The notes under the pieces are model-generated. The model did not search any database and was not told the origin of the DNA. It saw only the letters and a program-made list of their open reading frames with translations. This document shows, piece after piece, positions 25,457 through 34,333 of a stretch of DNA of 64,000 bases. The translations under genes were made by a program, and so were the position numbers. The stretch is from NCBI GenBank assembly GCA_020847555.1, contig JADLBT010000169.1, positions 8,684-72,683 of the forward strand. The letters run 5' to 3'. The DNA is from Gemmataceae bacterium. GTDB lineage: Bacteria > Planctomycetota > Planctomycetia > Gemmatales > Gemmataceae. Position 1 is the first letter of the stretch. Every line of letters starts with the position of its first letter.

Positions 25457-26173
25457 ATGCAGGCCGAGGTCTGGAAAGAACGCGACGTCGCGGCAGCGTT
25501 TCTGAACGAGCGCTCGCTGCTGATCCCGGACCGTCAACGTCAGCTGGAAGTGCTGCTGCGCGTCCTGCGCTTCGCGCCGCAACCGCCGCGCCGCGTGCTC
25601 GACCTGGGGTGCGGGGACGCCCTCCTGCTCGCGACGGTGCTGGAGGCGTTCCCCGACGCGGCCGGGGTGGCGCTCGACTTCTCGCCGCCGATGCTGGAGC
25701 AGGCCCGCGCGCGGTTGAAGGGACTCGGCGAGCGGGCGGTGGTCGTCGAGGCGGACCTGGGCACGCCTGCCTGGCTCGACACCGTGCGCAGCCCGTTCGA
25801 CGCGGTCATTTCCGGCTTCGCCATCCACCACCTGCCGGACGACCGGAAACAGACCCTGTACCGGGAGGTGTACGGCCTGCTCGCCCCCGGCGGCACCTTC
25901 GTCAACTGCGAGCACGTCTCCAGTCCGACGCCCCACGGCGAGGAAATGTTCGACGACATGATGACCGAGCACCTCTACCGGCGGCGCAGAGAGCGCGGCG
26001 AGGCGGTCACGTTCGAGGAGGTCCGTCGCGAGTTCCTGGGACGGCTCGACCGGGCCGCGAACCTCCTGGCGTCGGTGGAGGAGCAGTGCCGCTGGTTGCG
26101 CGAGATCGGCTTCCAGCACGTCGATTGCTTCTGGAAATACTTCGAGCTGGCGCTTTTCGGCGGGCGGCGCTGA
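25457..26173 (+). CDS. SAM-dependent class I methyltransferase
   Basis: 238 residues from ATG 25457, directly behind GGAGGAGG. Motif I is VLDLGCGDALLLATVL, the post-I acidic residue is in GVALDFSPPML, motif II is FDAVISGFAIHHL and motif III is LLAPGGTFVNCEHV. The HH in the third strand and the C-terminal helices resemble CmoA or ubiquinone-type methyltransferases. Substrate cannot be told. High GC throughout, start and ribosome-binding site unambiguous. Confidence 0.9.
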   Translation: MQAEVWKERDVAAAFLNERSLLIPDRQRQLEVLLRVLRFAPQPPRRVLDLGCGDALLLATVLEAFPDAAGVALDFSPPMLEQARARLKGLGERAVVVEADLGTPAWLDTVRSPFDAVISGFAIHHLPDDRKQTLYREVYGLLAPGGTFVNCEHVSSPTPHGEEMFDDMMTEHLYRRRRERGEAVTFEEVRREFLGRLDRAANLLASVEEQCRWLREIGFQHVDCFWKYFELALFGGRR

Positions 26174-26179
26174 AGCCGG

Positions 26180-27241
26180 TCACGGGAACAGGCGGTCGTC
26201 GGCCTCTTCCAGGAAGAGTTCCTCGCTCTGGCGGGCCAGGCGGGCGGCGATGCGGTCGCGCAGGATGCTCGGCCGGAACGTCGTGCGCACCTCCTGATGG
26301 ACCCGGTTGAGCAGGTACGGAATTTCGCGCCCGACGTAGTTGAGCTGACAGTCGGCCGCCAGGATGCGCAGCATGTCGTGCAGGTGGTCCTCGTGGACCT
26401 CGAACGCGAACGCCTTCTTGACCGGCCGAAACACGCCGCGCAGGATCTTGCGCGCGGTCCCCTCCAGGAACGAATCGCGCACGAAGCGGCGCACTTCCCC
26501 GGTCGCGGCCCCCGCTGGGACGCCCTGCCGCAGATGGTCCGCGAGCGTCTCGACCAGGTACACCTCGCGCGGTCGCAGCGCCTTGGCGAATCGGGCGAAC
26601 AGGGCGTCCGCCTTGAGGGTCTTCATCACCCCCATCGCCTTCTTGCCCGACTGGAACAGATCCTCGTAGATGCCCAGCCCCTCGTTCGTCGCTGTCAGCC
26701 ATTCGCTGACCAGCGTCCCGCCGAGGAAGATGTACGGCTCGGCGATCTCCAGGGCGTGCCGGACCTCAAAGTAGCTCATGAAGGCCGACTGCGAGATGCT
26801 GAAGATGCCCTGCTCCTGGCGGGCGATGTGGTCGTCGGTGTCGCGGCTTTGTTCCAGGAAGGCGCGGCTCGACCAGTAGTGGATCGAGTCCTGCATCGGC
26901 CGGCGATGCGACAGGCTGCCGATACCGACGCACAGCGCCTGGCCGGCCGAGTACAGCTGCAGCGGCAGAGCGGGAGTGCCATCGACCGCCGCGACCAGCC
27001 CTGGCTCCAGTTCCGGGGCCTTGCTGAACCGGCCGAACGTCAGGATCTGCAGGCGGGGCGTGCCATCGGGTAGCGGGCGGGACGTCTGCATGATGGCGCG
27101 GGCCTCATCGACGACCTGCCGCGCCTGCTCCCCTTCGAGCATCTCGATCACGTCCTCAGCAACGCCGCCGTAGTTGGCCGCGAACTCGTCGCGGGTGATG
27201 CGTCGCGAGCTGCGGAGTAGTTCGGCGAACATCCGGGACAT
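26180..27241 (-). CDS. NurA-like nuclease domain protein
   Basis: 353 residues behind AGGAG. The strand-plus-acid motif VAAVDGTPALPLQLYSAGQAL near residue 84 resembles the first catalytic motif of NurA 5'-3' nucleases (VAVDGS), and the end ADCQLNYVGREIPYLLNRVHQEVRTTF resembles the last NurA motif, in which an Asp/His pair completes the metal site. NurA works with the HerA ATPase in DNA-end resection, but no herA is near. The match is by motif shape only, so the assignment is tentative; the gene itself is secure. Confidence 0.62.
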   Translation of the reverse strand: MSRMFAELLRSSRRITRDEFAANYGGVAEDVIEMLEGEQARQVVDEARAIMQTSRPLPDGTPRLQILTFGRFSKAPELEPGLVAAVDGTPALPLQLYSAGQALCVGIGSLSHRRPMQDSIHYWSSRAFLEQSRDTDDHIARQEQGIFSISQSAFMSYFEVRHALEIAEPYIFLGGTLVSEWLTATNEGLGIYEDLFQSGKKAMGVMKTLKADALFARFAKALRPREVYLVETLADHLRQGVPAGAATGEVRRFVRDSFLEGTARKILRGVFRPVKKAFAFEVHEDHLHDMLRILAADCQLNYVGREIPYLLNRVHQEVRTTFRPSILRDRIAARLARQSEELFLEEADDRLFP

Positions 27242-27331
27242 GGCGGGCTCCTGGCGTGCCGGGCGCTCTCAGCTGATTTGGTAACGGAGGCGCTCGCCGC
27301 TGTCAAGCCGCAGCACGCCGAACCGCCGAAT

Positions 27332-27411
27332 GCAGGTTCAAGGAGATTGGAGCGTGGTGCGGGCGAGTGCAGCGGTCACGCGGTCCGGGGTGGCGCTGCG
27401 CTGCACCCCGG
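27332..27411. repeat. Repeat end GCAGGTTCA plus CCGGGGTG hairpin downstream of the GT39 gene
   Basis: GCAGGTTCAAGGAGA at 27332 is a second occurrence of the terminal sequence of the element at 16788-16876. At 27385-27411 CCGGGGTG and CACCCCGG form an 8-bp stem with an 11-base loop, suited to terminate the minus-strand glycosyltransferase gene that ends at 27422. Confidence 0.5.
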
Positions 27412-27421
27412 CGCCCCGCCC

Positions 27422-29128
27422 TCAGCGGTTAGTTACCACGATCACCTCGCACGCCCGGTACAGGTCGCGGTGCCGGCCGACGATCCGGCACGGCCCGCCT
27501 GCCGTCGGCGCGAGATGCTCCCACTGCCCGGCCGGCAGGAACAGATAGACCGGAATGGGACAGCGCAGGAACTCGCGAACCTGCTGCTCCGTCGTCAGGT
27601 GGATGACGTTGCGCTGGCAGTAGAAATTGAGACTCGGCAGGTACTCCAGTTGGTAGGCGCCGATGCGGATGTCCGCGTCGCGGCGCAGCGCCCCGGCCGC
27701 CTCGACGAGGGGCCGCGGCGCCTTGTGGCGGTTGAGGGCGGTGATGCCCCACGCCGCCAGCGGGACGACGAACAGCACGGCGACGGCCGCGACGGTGACG
27801 ACGAACCGCTGGCGCTGCTGGCGCCGAACGCACCACGCCGCGAGCGCCGCCCCCAGGAGCGGCACCGCCCCGAGGACTGCCCACACCTCGACGCCCTGCG
27901 TGTACCGGCCGCGCATGAACGGCATCGGGATGGCGCCGCCGGCAAGCAGCAAGCCGACCGCCGTCACCACCCCGACCAGGGCGAGGGCGACGATCGACGT
28001 CCCCAGCAGCGGCCGCGGGACAGCGACGGCCCCGCGCCGCCAGCGATCCAGGAAACGGGCTGTCAGCAGCGCGACCGCGGGGCAGATCGGCAGGACGTAG
28101 TTCGGCAGCTTGGTCGTCGCCAGCGAGAACGCCACCAGGTACACGCCGCACCAGCTGCCCAGGAAGCGGTAGGCGTCCGCCAGCTTCACCCCATCTTCCC
28201 GGTCCGCCGCACGCTCCCAGGTTGCCGCGGCCCAGCCCCACGGGCGGGTGAGCGCGGACCACGCGCCGAACCAGACGGCGAGCCCCAGGAACACCGACCA
28301 CGGCGCAAACCCCACCAGCAAGACCAGCACGTAGTAGTACGGCGGCCCGCCGTGGTTCTCCATCGGGGTCAGGGCGCGTTCGAGGTTGTGCGTCAGCAGG
28401 AACTCGCGCAGGAACTGCCACTTGGTATCGACGCCGACCCAGACGTACCACGGCAGCGCCACCAGCCCGAAGGTGAGGAAGCCGAGCAACACGCGCCGGT
28501 CCCAGAGCATCCGTAACCGTCCGGACCAGGCCAGGAAGACGACGAGGACCGCCTCGGGCAGCAACAGCCCGCTCGGCCCCTTGGCCAGCACGGCGAGCCC
28601 GGCGGCGGCCCCGGCCAGCGCCGCCCACCCGGCCGACATGCGGGCGGCGCCGGGGTCGAACGCGCGCCAGGCACAGGCGAGGGTGAGCAGGACGAACAGG
28701 CAGAGCAGGGCGTCCGGGTTGGCGAAGCGGCCGGCGGCGGGGAACATCACCGTGCTCCCCAGCACCACGCCCGCGAGGAGCCCGGTCGGCGCGCCGAACA
28801 GGCGCCGGCCCAGCTCGTAGACGACCAGCAGCGACACCAGGGCGGCAAGGGCGGAGGGCAGGCGGGCCGCGAACTCGTTGACGCCGAGGACGGCGTAGGC
28901 CGCCATTTGCAGCCAGTACAGCAGGGCCGGCTTGTGGCTGCGCAGGGCGCCGTTGAAGGTCGGGATGACGTGGTTGCCCGACTCCAGCATCTCGTAGGCG
29001 GCGGTGCTGTTGCGCCCCTCGTCCACGTCCCAGAGGGTGGCGCCGCCGAGGTTGACCAGGAACAGGGCCGTCCCCACTGTCAGCAGCAGGGCGTAGTGAC
29101 CGGCACGATGGTTGAACCGCTGGAACAT
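27422..29128 (-). CDS. GT39/ArnT-like polytopic glycosyltransferase
   Basis: 568 residues with about 12 membrane helices, behind GAGGGAG. The first periplasmic loop contains WDVDEGRNSTAAYEML, with the catalytic Asp-Glu of the PMT_2 (dolichyl-phosphate-mannose protein mannosyltransferase, ArnT, lipid A modification) family, and SHKPALLYWLQMAAYAVLG is the matching second motif. These enzymes move a sugar from a polyprenyl-phosphate carrier to protein or lipid on the outer face of the inner membrane. Acceptor unknown. The C-terminal 90 residues are soluble. Confidence 0.9.
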   Translation of the reverse strand: MFQRFNHRAGHYALLLTVGTALFLVNLGGATLWDVDEGRNSTAAYEMLESGNHVIPTFNGALRSHKPALLYWLQMAAYAVLGVNEFAARLPSALAALVSLLVVYELGRRLFGAPTGLLAGVVLGSTVMFPAAGRFANPDALLCLFVLLTLACAWRAFDPGAARMSAGWAALAGAAAGLAVLAKGPSGLLLPEAVLVVFLAWSGRLRMLWDRRVLLGFLTFGLVALPWYVWVGVDTKWQFLREFLLTHNLERALTPMENHGGPPYYYVLVLLVGFAPWSVFLGLAVWFGAWSALTRPWGWAAATWERAADREDGVKLADAYRFLGSWCGVYLVAFSLATTKLPNYVLPICPAVALLTARFLDRWRRGAVAVPRPLLGTSIVALALVGVVTAVGLLLAGGAIPMPFMRGRYTQGVEVWAVLGAVPLLGAALAAWCVRRQQRQRFVVTVAAVAVLFVVPLAAWGITALNRHKAPRPLVEAAGALRRDADIRIGAYQLEYLPSLNFYCQRNVIHLTTEQQVREFLRCPIPVYLFLPAGQWEHLAPTAGGPCRIVGRHRDLYRACEVIVVTNR

Positions 29129-29211
29129 GCCGTTGCTCCCTCGACCGACGATCCCAGGCCGGGCCGCATTATAAGCGCTGGTCGCATTGGAGCGAGGGCA
29201 GTCTTGCCCTG

Positions 29212-29240
29212 AAGCCCACAGGCCGCGGCCCGTGGTCCTT
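29212..29240. repeat. Partial palindromic intergenic repeat
   Basis: AAGCCCACAGG ... CCGTGGTCCTT is a degenerate, shortened member of the AAGCCCACGGG family, lying in the divergent promoter region between the GT39 gene and the ROK kinase gene. Confidence 0.5.
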
Positions 29241-29363
29241 CTTCACCACCCTGTTGCTCTGTCACTTCCCTATTGCGCCCATTGCACCCCCTCGCACGCG
29301 CCCATAGGATCCCCCCAGCGGCCGGGATGGGCCGCCCTACCGCATTCTCTCTCCCGAGCGAAC

Positions 29364-30347
29364 ATGGCACCGTTGAACTGGGTGGGCCTCGACGTCGGCG
29401 GCTCGAGCATGAAGGGCGGGGTGATCGACGACGGCGGCGCCGTTCTCAGTGCGGTCAGCCTGCCGACCGAGGCCCAGCGCGGACAGGAATTCGGCCTGGA
29501 GCGCATGTGCGAGACGATCCGCGAGGCGGTGCGCGCCGCCGGGCTGGGCATGGACCAGATCGCCGCCATCGGTGTCGCCACCCCCGGCACGATGGACATC
29601 CCGGCCGGGCTGATCCTCGATCCGCCCAACCTGTACCCGTGGCGCAACGTGCCCGTGCGGCAGTTCATCCACGATCGGTTCGGGCTGCCGACCGCGTTCC
29701 AGAACGACGCCAACGCTGCGGCCTACGGCGAGTACTGCTACGGCGCCGGCAAGGAGGCGCGCAGCATGGTTCTGTTCACCCTGGGGACCGGCATCGGGTG
29801 CGGGATCATCCTCGACGACCTGATCGTTGAGGGGCGCCACAGCCACGGCGCCGAGGTCGGGCACACGAAGATCGAGATGACCCAGCCGCGCCGATGCGGG
29901 TGCGGTCGATGGGGCTGCCTGGAGGCATACGCCAGCGCCATGTCAGTCGTCAAGCGGACCGTCGAGGCCCTGGCGAAGGAGGGGGGCAAATCCTCGCTGG
30001 GCGAGCTACTTCACCAGCAGGGCGAGCTGACGTCGCGCGACGTCTTTAACGCCGCCGCCGCGGGCGATGCGCTGGCGGAACGGATCGTCGAGGAGACGGC
30101 GTTCTGCCTGGCGGTCGGGGCGATGAACATGATGCACACGATCGACCCGGACATGGTCGCCTACGCCGGCGGCATGATCGCGGCCGGCGCGTCGTTCCTG
30201 GAGCGCATTCGCAGGCACGTCCACGAAATGGCGTTCCCGGTCCCCGCCGCGAGGACCGAGATCGTCTACGCCCGCCTCGGAAGCGACGCCGGCTTCATCG
30301 GCGCCGCCGCGTGCGGCCGCCAGCTGTACCTGAGACGGCAGAAGTGA
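29364..30347 (+). CDS. ROK-family sugar kinase, probable glucokinase
   Basis: 327 residues from ATG 29364. LDVGGSSMKGGVID is the ATP-phosphate loop, FQNDANAAAYGEYCYG carries the catalytic Asp, and VLFTLGTGIGCGII the second phosphate loop. The ROK zinc motif is complete: His in HSHGAEVGHTKIEM followed by CGCGRWGCLEAYAS. The product would phosphorylate glucose or a related hexose at the expense of ATP in the cytoplasm. The upstream open frame to 29187 contains the repeat fragment and is not coding. Confidence 0.92.
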   Translation: MAPLNWVGLDVGGSSMKGGVIDDGGAVLSAVSLPTEAQRGQEFGLERMCETIREAVRAAGLGMDQIAAIGVATPGTMDIPAGLILDPPNLYPWRNVPVRQFIHDRFGLPTAFQNDANAAAYGEYCYGAGKEARSMVLFTLGTGIGCGIILDDLIVEGRHSHGAEVGHTKIEMTQPRRCGCGRWGCLEAYASAMSVVKRTVEALAKEGGKSSLGELLHQQGELTSRDVFNAAAAGDALAERIVEETAFCLAVGAMNMMHTIDPDMVAYAGGMIAAGASFLERIRRHVHEMAFPVPAARTEIVYARLGSDAGFIGAAACGRQLYLRRQK

Positions 30348-30366
30348 CTGGCGCCCGCCGTCCGGA

Positions 30367-31374
30367 TCACGGCACCGCGTGCGGATACTCCGTCGGCACG
30401 ATGAAACGCTCCAGACGCCGCTGGCCGCGCAGCAGCACCACGTCCGTCGGGATCTCGACCGGCAGCTGCGTCAGCAGCTTGTGCAAGTCGTCCACCGTGG
30501 TGACCGGCGTCTCTCCGAGTGCGACGATCAGATCATCTTCAAGAATGCCGGCCTGCTCGGCGGGTCCGCCCGGCTCGACCGCTTGCACCTGGACGGCGCC
30601 GGCCTGCTGGAAGTTGTGGAGACGCGCCAGGGGAAGCGCCAGCGGAACGTTGCGCCCGTGCAGTCCCAGGTAGCCGCGCACCACGCGCCCGTGCTCTATC
30701 AGCTGCGGCAGAATGTGGCGTGCGGTGTTGATCGGGATGGCGAAGCAGATCCCCTGGGCCGGCGTGATGACGGCCGTGTTGATGCCGATGACGTGGCACC
30801 GGCTGTCCACCAGCGGCCCGCCGCTGTTGCCCGGGTTGAGGGCGGCGTCGGTCTGGATGACGTTGTCCACCAGGTGGCCGCTGGTGCTGCGCAGGGTGCG
30901 GCCCAGGGCGCTGATCACGCCGGCCGTCACGGTGGACTCGAACCCCAGCGGGCTGCCGATGGCGACGACGAGCTGGCCGACGCGCAGCTTCGTCGAGTCC
31001 CCCAGCTCGGCGTGCGGGAGGGCCGATTCCTCCGCCTGCACCACCGCCAGGTCGGTCCACGGGTCGGCGCCGACCAGGCGCCCGGCGAGGTCGCGGCCAT
31101 CGGACAGGCGGACGCGCACGCGCTCGTGGTTGCGGACGACGTGGGCGTTGGTGAGCAGGAAGCCGTCGGGCGTGAACAGGATGCCGGACCCAGACCCCTG
31201 GCGGCCGGCCCGGAGGTTGACGACGGCGGGGCGCAGCGCCTCGGCGACACGCACGACAGAACGCGAGTAGGCGTCAAGGGCTTCGAGTTCCTCCGGGGGT
31301 ATCGGGTCGGACGGCGTCGGTTCGTGGTCGGGACCGGGGCCGTTGCTGATGAAGTGTTTCCAGAACCGCGTCAT
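30367..31374 (-). CDS. HtrA/DegP-like S1C serine protease with PDZ domain, no export signal
   Basis: 335 residues. The trypsin-like triad is complete: NAHVV (His), DPWTDLAVV (Asp) and GNSGGPL (Ser). One PDZ domain follows (VQAVEPGGPAEQAGILEDDLIVALGETPV). Unlike classical DegP/DegQ/DegS, the N-terminus (residues 1-45, rich in Pro, Asp and Glu) has no signal peptide or membrane anchor, so a cytoplasmic location is predicted. It is convergent with the ROK gene, 19 bases apart. Role in protein quality control is inferred. Confidence 0.92.
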   Translation of the reverse strand: MTRFWKHFISNGPGPDHEPTPSDPIPPEELEALDAYSRSVVRVAEALRPAVVNLRAGRQGSGSGILFTPDGFLLTNAHVVRNHERVRVRLSDGRDLAGRLVGADPWTDLAVVQAEESALPHAELGDSTKLRVGQLVVAIGSPLGFESTVTAGVISALGRTLRSTSGHLVDNVIQTDAALNPGNSGGPLVDSRCHVIGINTAVITPAQGICFAIPINTARHILPQLIEHGRVVRGYLGLHGRNVPLALPLARLHNFQQAGAVQVQAVEPGGPAEQAGILEDDLIVALGETPVTTVDDLHKLLTQLPVEIPTDVVLLRGQRRLERFIVPTEYPHAVP

Positions 31375-31452
31375 GGGGGCACTCCTGGCTATCTGATCAG
31401 TGGGGCCGGACTGCTGTCATTGTAACCGCCGCCGTCAAGCCGAGAAATTCCC

Positions 31453-31527
31453 GGAAAGCCCACGGGTCACGTCCCGTGGGCGAAGTACTGGAGACCTGGC
31501 CCACGGGGCGCCACCCGTGGGCTTTCC
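31453..31527. repeat. Palindromic intergenic repeat, full copy
   Basis: 75 bp with perfectly inverted ends (GGAAAGCCCACGGGT / ACCCGTGGGCTTTCC) and internal inverted CCCGTGGGC-type segments, so the whole unit can fold as a long cruciform. It lies in the 300-base gap between the divergent htrA-like gene and the first acyltransferase-like gene; nothing else recognisable is in that gap apart from short leader sequence. Confidence 0.85.
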
Positions 31528-31674
31528 TTGTCTGCCTATCTCACCTCAGATCCCCTGCTCGTGGCTGATGCCGGGGCCGGATTGACGTTGCATTTCCCGG
31601 GACGGTTCCGCAATATACGCCACGTTCGGCCCGCCATCTCGGCCGGGGCCGTGGGCCATTGACGGGGCGCAAGG

Positions 31675-32484
31675 ATGGATTCCCCCCGCGGGCGCAACCT
31701 GCCGCTGTCGCCGCCGCGGCGCTTCATCGCCGACCTGCTCCACTTCGCGGTGCGCGTGCCGACCGTGCCGGTCGAGCGGCGCATGAGCCTCGCAGCGGTG
31801 GCGGAGGTCCGCGACGAGGCGCTGCACCGGCCGAGCTGGTGTACCCTCTTCACGAAGGCGTACGCGCTTGTCGCCGCCAACCGGCCCGAACTGCGCCGGG
31901 CGTACCTGCCCTTCCCGTGGGCGCGGCTGTACGAGCACCCGCACAGTGTCGCGTCGGTCGCCATCGGCCGCCAGTGGGCAGGGGAGGACGCGGTCCTGTT
32001 TGCGCACCTGCGCGCGCCGGAGAAGCAGCCGCTGCTCAAGCTCAACCGGGCGCTGCGTCACTACCGCGACGAACCGATCGAGCGCATCGGCCTGTTCCGG
32101 CGCATCGCCCGGCTGACGCGGCTGCCGTGGCCGCTCCGGCGCCTGGCGTGGTGGACCCTCCTCAACACCTCCGGCTACCGCCGGGCGCGGCAGTTCGGCA
32201 CATTCGGCGTCAGCGTCTACTCGTCCCTCGGCTGCGAGTCCCTGCACCCGCTGTCGCCGCTCACGACGACCCTCAACTACGGCGTCATCTCGCGTCGCGG
32301 CCGGGTGACGGTGCGCCTCGTTTACGACCACCGGGTTCTGGACGGAGCCATCGTGGCCCGGGCGCTGGCCGACCTGGAGGCGGTACTGAACGGTCCGATC
32401 GCCGACGAGCTGCGCGGGCTGGCCCCGCTACACCGGCCGGCCGCCCGGCGCAACGCCCCGGCCCGCGACGACCAGTGGGATTAG
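31675..32484 (+). CDS. Stand-alone 2-oxoacid dehydrogenase acyltransferase (E2)-like catalytic domain, copy 1
   Basis: 269 residues with no lipoyl or subunit-binding domain. The C-terminal DHRVLDGAIVARALADLE contains the DHRxxDG motif with the catalytic His of E2 acyltransferases and chloramphenicol acetyltransferase, and TTLNYGVI resembles the preceding strand. The middle contains HPHSVASVAIGR. It is a clear paralogue of the next gene (shared RPELRRxYxPFPWxxLYEHPHSVASVA, FGTFGVS, TTTL-YGV). Such free-standing domains are probably acyl-CoA-dependent acyltransferases of unknown substrate. Each copy is preceded by a palindromic repeat. Confidence 0.8.
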   Translation: MDSPRGRNLPLSPPRRFIADLLHFAVRVPTVPVERRMSLAAVAEVRDEALHRPSWCTLFTKAYALVAANRPELRRAYLPFPWARLYEHPHSVASVAIGRQWAGEDAVLFAHLRAPEKQPLLKLNRALRHYRDEPIERIGLFRRIARLTRLPWPLRRLAWWTLLNTSGYRRARQFGTFGVSVYSSLGCESLHPLSPLTTTLNYGVISRRGRVTVRLVYDHRVLDGAIVARALADLEAVLNGPIADELRGLAPLHRPAARRNAPARDDQWD

Positions 32485-32509
32485 GGCCGGGGCGAGGGAT
32501 CTGCTGTGT

Positions 32510-32580
32510 AAAGCCCACGGGTGGCGTCCCGTGGGCCGAGTGCTGGAGACCTGGCCCACGGGACGCCACCCGTGGGCTTG
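32510..32580. repeat. Palindromic intergenic repeat, full copy
   Basis: About 70 bp with arms AAGCCCACGGGTGGCGTCCC and the inverse at the far end, nearly identical to the copy at 34983 and very close to that at 31453. It separates the two tandem acyltransferase-like genes. Confidence 0.85.
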
Positions 32581-32655
32581 CCACAACAATCCCCTGGCCC
32601 CACACGAGGCGGCTCGGGCGGCGCGCTCCCTTCTGGGTTCGACACGGGGACAGAG

Positions 32656-33423
32656 ATGACTCAACCGGCTGGACGGAACCTGCCGCTCTCGCACGGGCGC
32701 CGGTTCATCTGCGACCTGATGCACGCCTCGCGCCACGTCCCGCACGCCGCCCTGCGACGGCGCATGGAGCTGGCACCCCTCGTCGCGGCGCGTCAGGCCG
32801 CGTGCCCACGGCCGAGCTGGCTGGCGATCTTCCTCAAGGCGTACTCCTTCGTCGCCGCGGCCCGGCCGGAACTGCGGCGCGTCTACATGCCGTTCCCGTG
32901 GCCGCACCTGTACGAGCACCCGCACAGCGTCGCGTCGGTGGCGGTCGAGCGCCGTCTCGACGACGAGGACATGATCCTCTTCGCCCACTTCCGGTCCCCG
33001 CACCAGCAGGGGCTGCAGGCCATCGACGACGGCCTGCGGCGCTACAAGGAAGCGCCGCTCGACTCCCTGCCGCTGTACCGGCGGATGCGCCGGGTGACGC
33101 GGCTGCCGCGGCCGGTGCGGCGGCTGCTCTGGTGGGCCGGGCTGAGCCTGTCCGGCCACCGGCGGGCCCGCCTGCTGGGGACGTTCGGGGTGAGCACGGT
33201 GAGCAACGCGGGGGCTGCCCTGCACGAGATCACCTCGCCGGTGACGACGACCCTCAGTTACGGCGTCTTCCGGCCGGACGGATCGGTTGACGTCCACCTC
33301 ACGTTCGATCACCGCGTCGTGGACGGCGCCCCGCTGGCGCGGGCGCTCGAAGACATGGAGCGCGTGCTCAGGTGCGAGATCCTCGCCGAGCTGCGTTACT
33401 TCCAGGCACTCGACGCGGCCTGA
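32656..33423 (+). CDS. Stand-alone 2-oxoacid dehydrogenase acyltransferase (E2)-like catalytic domain, copy 2
   Basis: 255 residues from ATG 32656 (longer frame to 32521 runs into the repeat). The catalytic motif is DHRVVDGAPLARALEDME. Blocks shared with copy 1 include GRNLPLS at the N-terminus, RPELRRVYMPFPWPHLYEHP, HSVASVAV and GTFGVS. The rest has diverged markedly, indicating an old tandem duplication. Neither copy is near E1 or E3 dehydrogenase genes, so a role in an oxoacid dehydrogenase complex is unlikely. Confidence 0.8.
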   Translation: MTQPAGRNLPLSHGRRFICDLMHASRHVPHAALRRRMELAPLVAARQAACPRPSWLAIFLKAYSFVAAARPELRRVYMPFPWPHLYEHPHSVASVAVERRLDDEDMILFAHFRSPHQQGLQAIDDGLRRYKEAPLDSLPLYRRMRRVTRLPRPVRRLLWWAGLSLSGHRRARLLGTFGVSTVSNAGAALHEITSPVTTTLSYGVFRPDGSVDVHLTFDHRVVDGAPLARALEDMERVLRCEILAELRYFQALDAA

Positions 33424-33440
33424 GCACACTTCCACCGCTC

Positions 33441-33469
33441 AAGCCCCCGGGGCGTCACCCGTGGGCTTT
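33441..33469. repeat. Short palindromic repeat copy between convergent genes
   Basis: AAGCCCCCGGGG followed by CACCCGTGGGCTTT is a reduced form of the family in which the middle of the element is missing. It is placed between the convergent ends of acyltransferase-like copy 2 and tsaB. Confidence 0.65.
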
Positions 33470-33477
33470 CATACTTC

Positions 33478-34182
33478 CTACCTTCCCAGCTTCTCCCACT
33501 GCTCCTCGGCCGAGCTGGGGCGCAGATAAAGCGGCTCGACTGCCCAGACGTCGTCGCGCTCGCCGCGCTGGACGCGCGCCAGGCCAAGACGCAGCAGGCT
33601 GGCGACGCGCGGCGTGCGGTCCTCCTGCAGCACCGCGTGCGCGGTCGGGGGCAGTCGGCCCGCGTGCTTGCGCAGCCCCGGTCCGGTCACCCAGACTCCT
33701 TCCGGCAATGTGGGAAGCCATGCGCCGACCGACTCGATCCCTACCGGCGCGACCGGGGTCAACTCGGCGCCCGGGGCGTCGCGGCGGAAGCGCTGCAGGT
33801 AGACCTTGTCCTGCTGCGCATCGGCCAGCACGAACAGGGCGAGCGCCGCCGCCGGCGCCTGCAGGGCGATGGCGGCGAAGGTATCGAGGGCGAGCAAGGC
33901 GCAGCCGGTGGCGTAGGCGAGCGCCTTGGCGGACATGATGCCGACGCGCAGCCCGGTGTAACTGCCCGGCCCGCGGCTGACCAGGACGGCGTGCAGATCG
34001 CGCGGGCGCCAGCCTTGTGCGGCGAGCAGGTCGCGGACGGCGGGGGCCAGATCGCGGGCGTGGCGGCGCGCCTCGTCCAGATGGCGCGTCCCGAGGACGC
34101 GCGGCCCCTCGGCCAGCGCCACCACGGCGGCGGCGACGGACGTTTCCAGGATCAGCAAGCGCGGCTCGGTCGGCGCGGTCAC
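33478..34182 (-). CDS. tsaB: tRNA N6-threonylcarbamoyladenosine biosynthesis protein TsaB
   Basis: 234 residues from GTG 34182. The N-terminus LLILETSVAAAVVAL is the ASKHA-fold phosphate strand; VSRGPGSYTGLRVGIMSAKALAYATG is the family signature; LFVLADAQQDKVYLQRFR is the third motif. TsaB dimerises with TsaD and, with TsaC and TsaE, makes t6A37 on ANN-decoding tRNAs. Complete and of normal length. Confidence 0.95.
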   Translation of the reverse strand: MTAPTEPRLLILETSVAAAVVALAEGPRVLGTRHLDEARRHARDLAPAVRDLLAAQGWRPRDLHAVLVSRGPGSYTGLRVGIMSAKALAYATGCALLALDTFAAIALQAPAAALALFVLADAQQDKVYLQRFRRDAPGAELTPVAPVGIESVGAWLPTLPEGVWVTGPGLRKHAGRLPPTAHAVLQEDRTPRVASLLRLGLARVQRGERDDVWAVEPLYLRPSSAEEQWEKLGR

Positions 34183-34333
34183 GCAGCGTCCTTCGAGGGG
34201 TTCGTTGCGGTCAGCCTTCGTTACCTTATCGGTGCGGCGCGCCTGGCGTCAACCGACCGCGGTTGACTCGGGCGCCGCGCCGGCGCTACAATCCTGACAC
34301 GCGACACCCGAACATTCCCCCACGAGGCCGATC

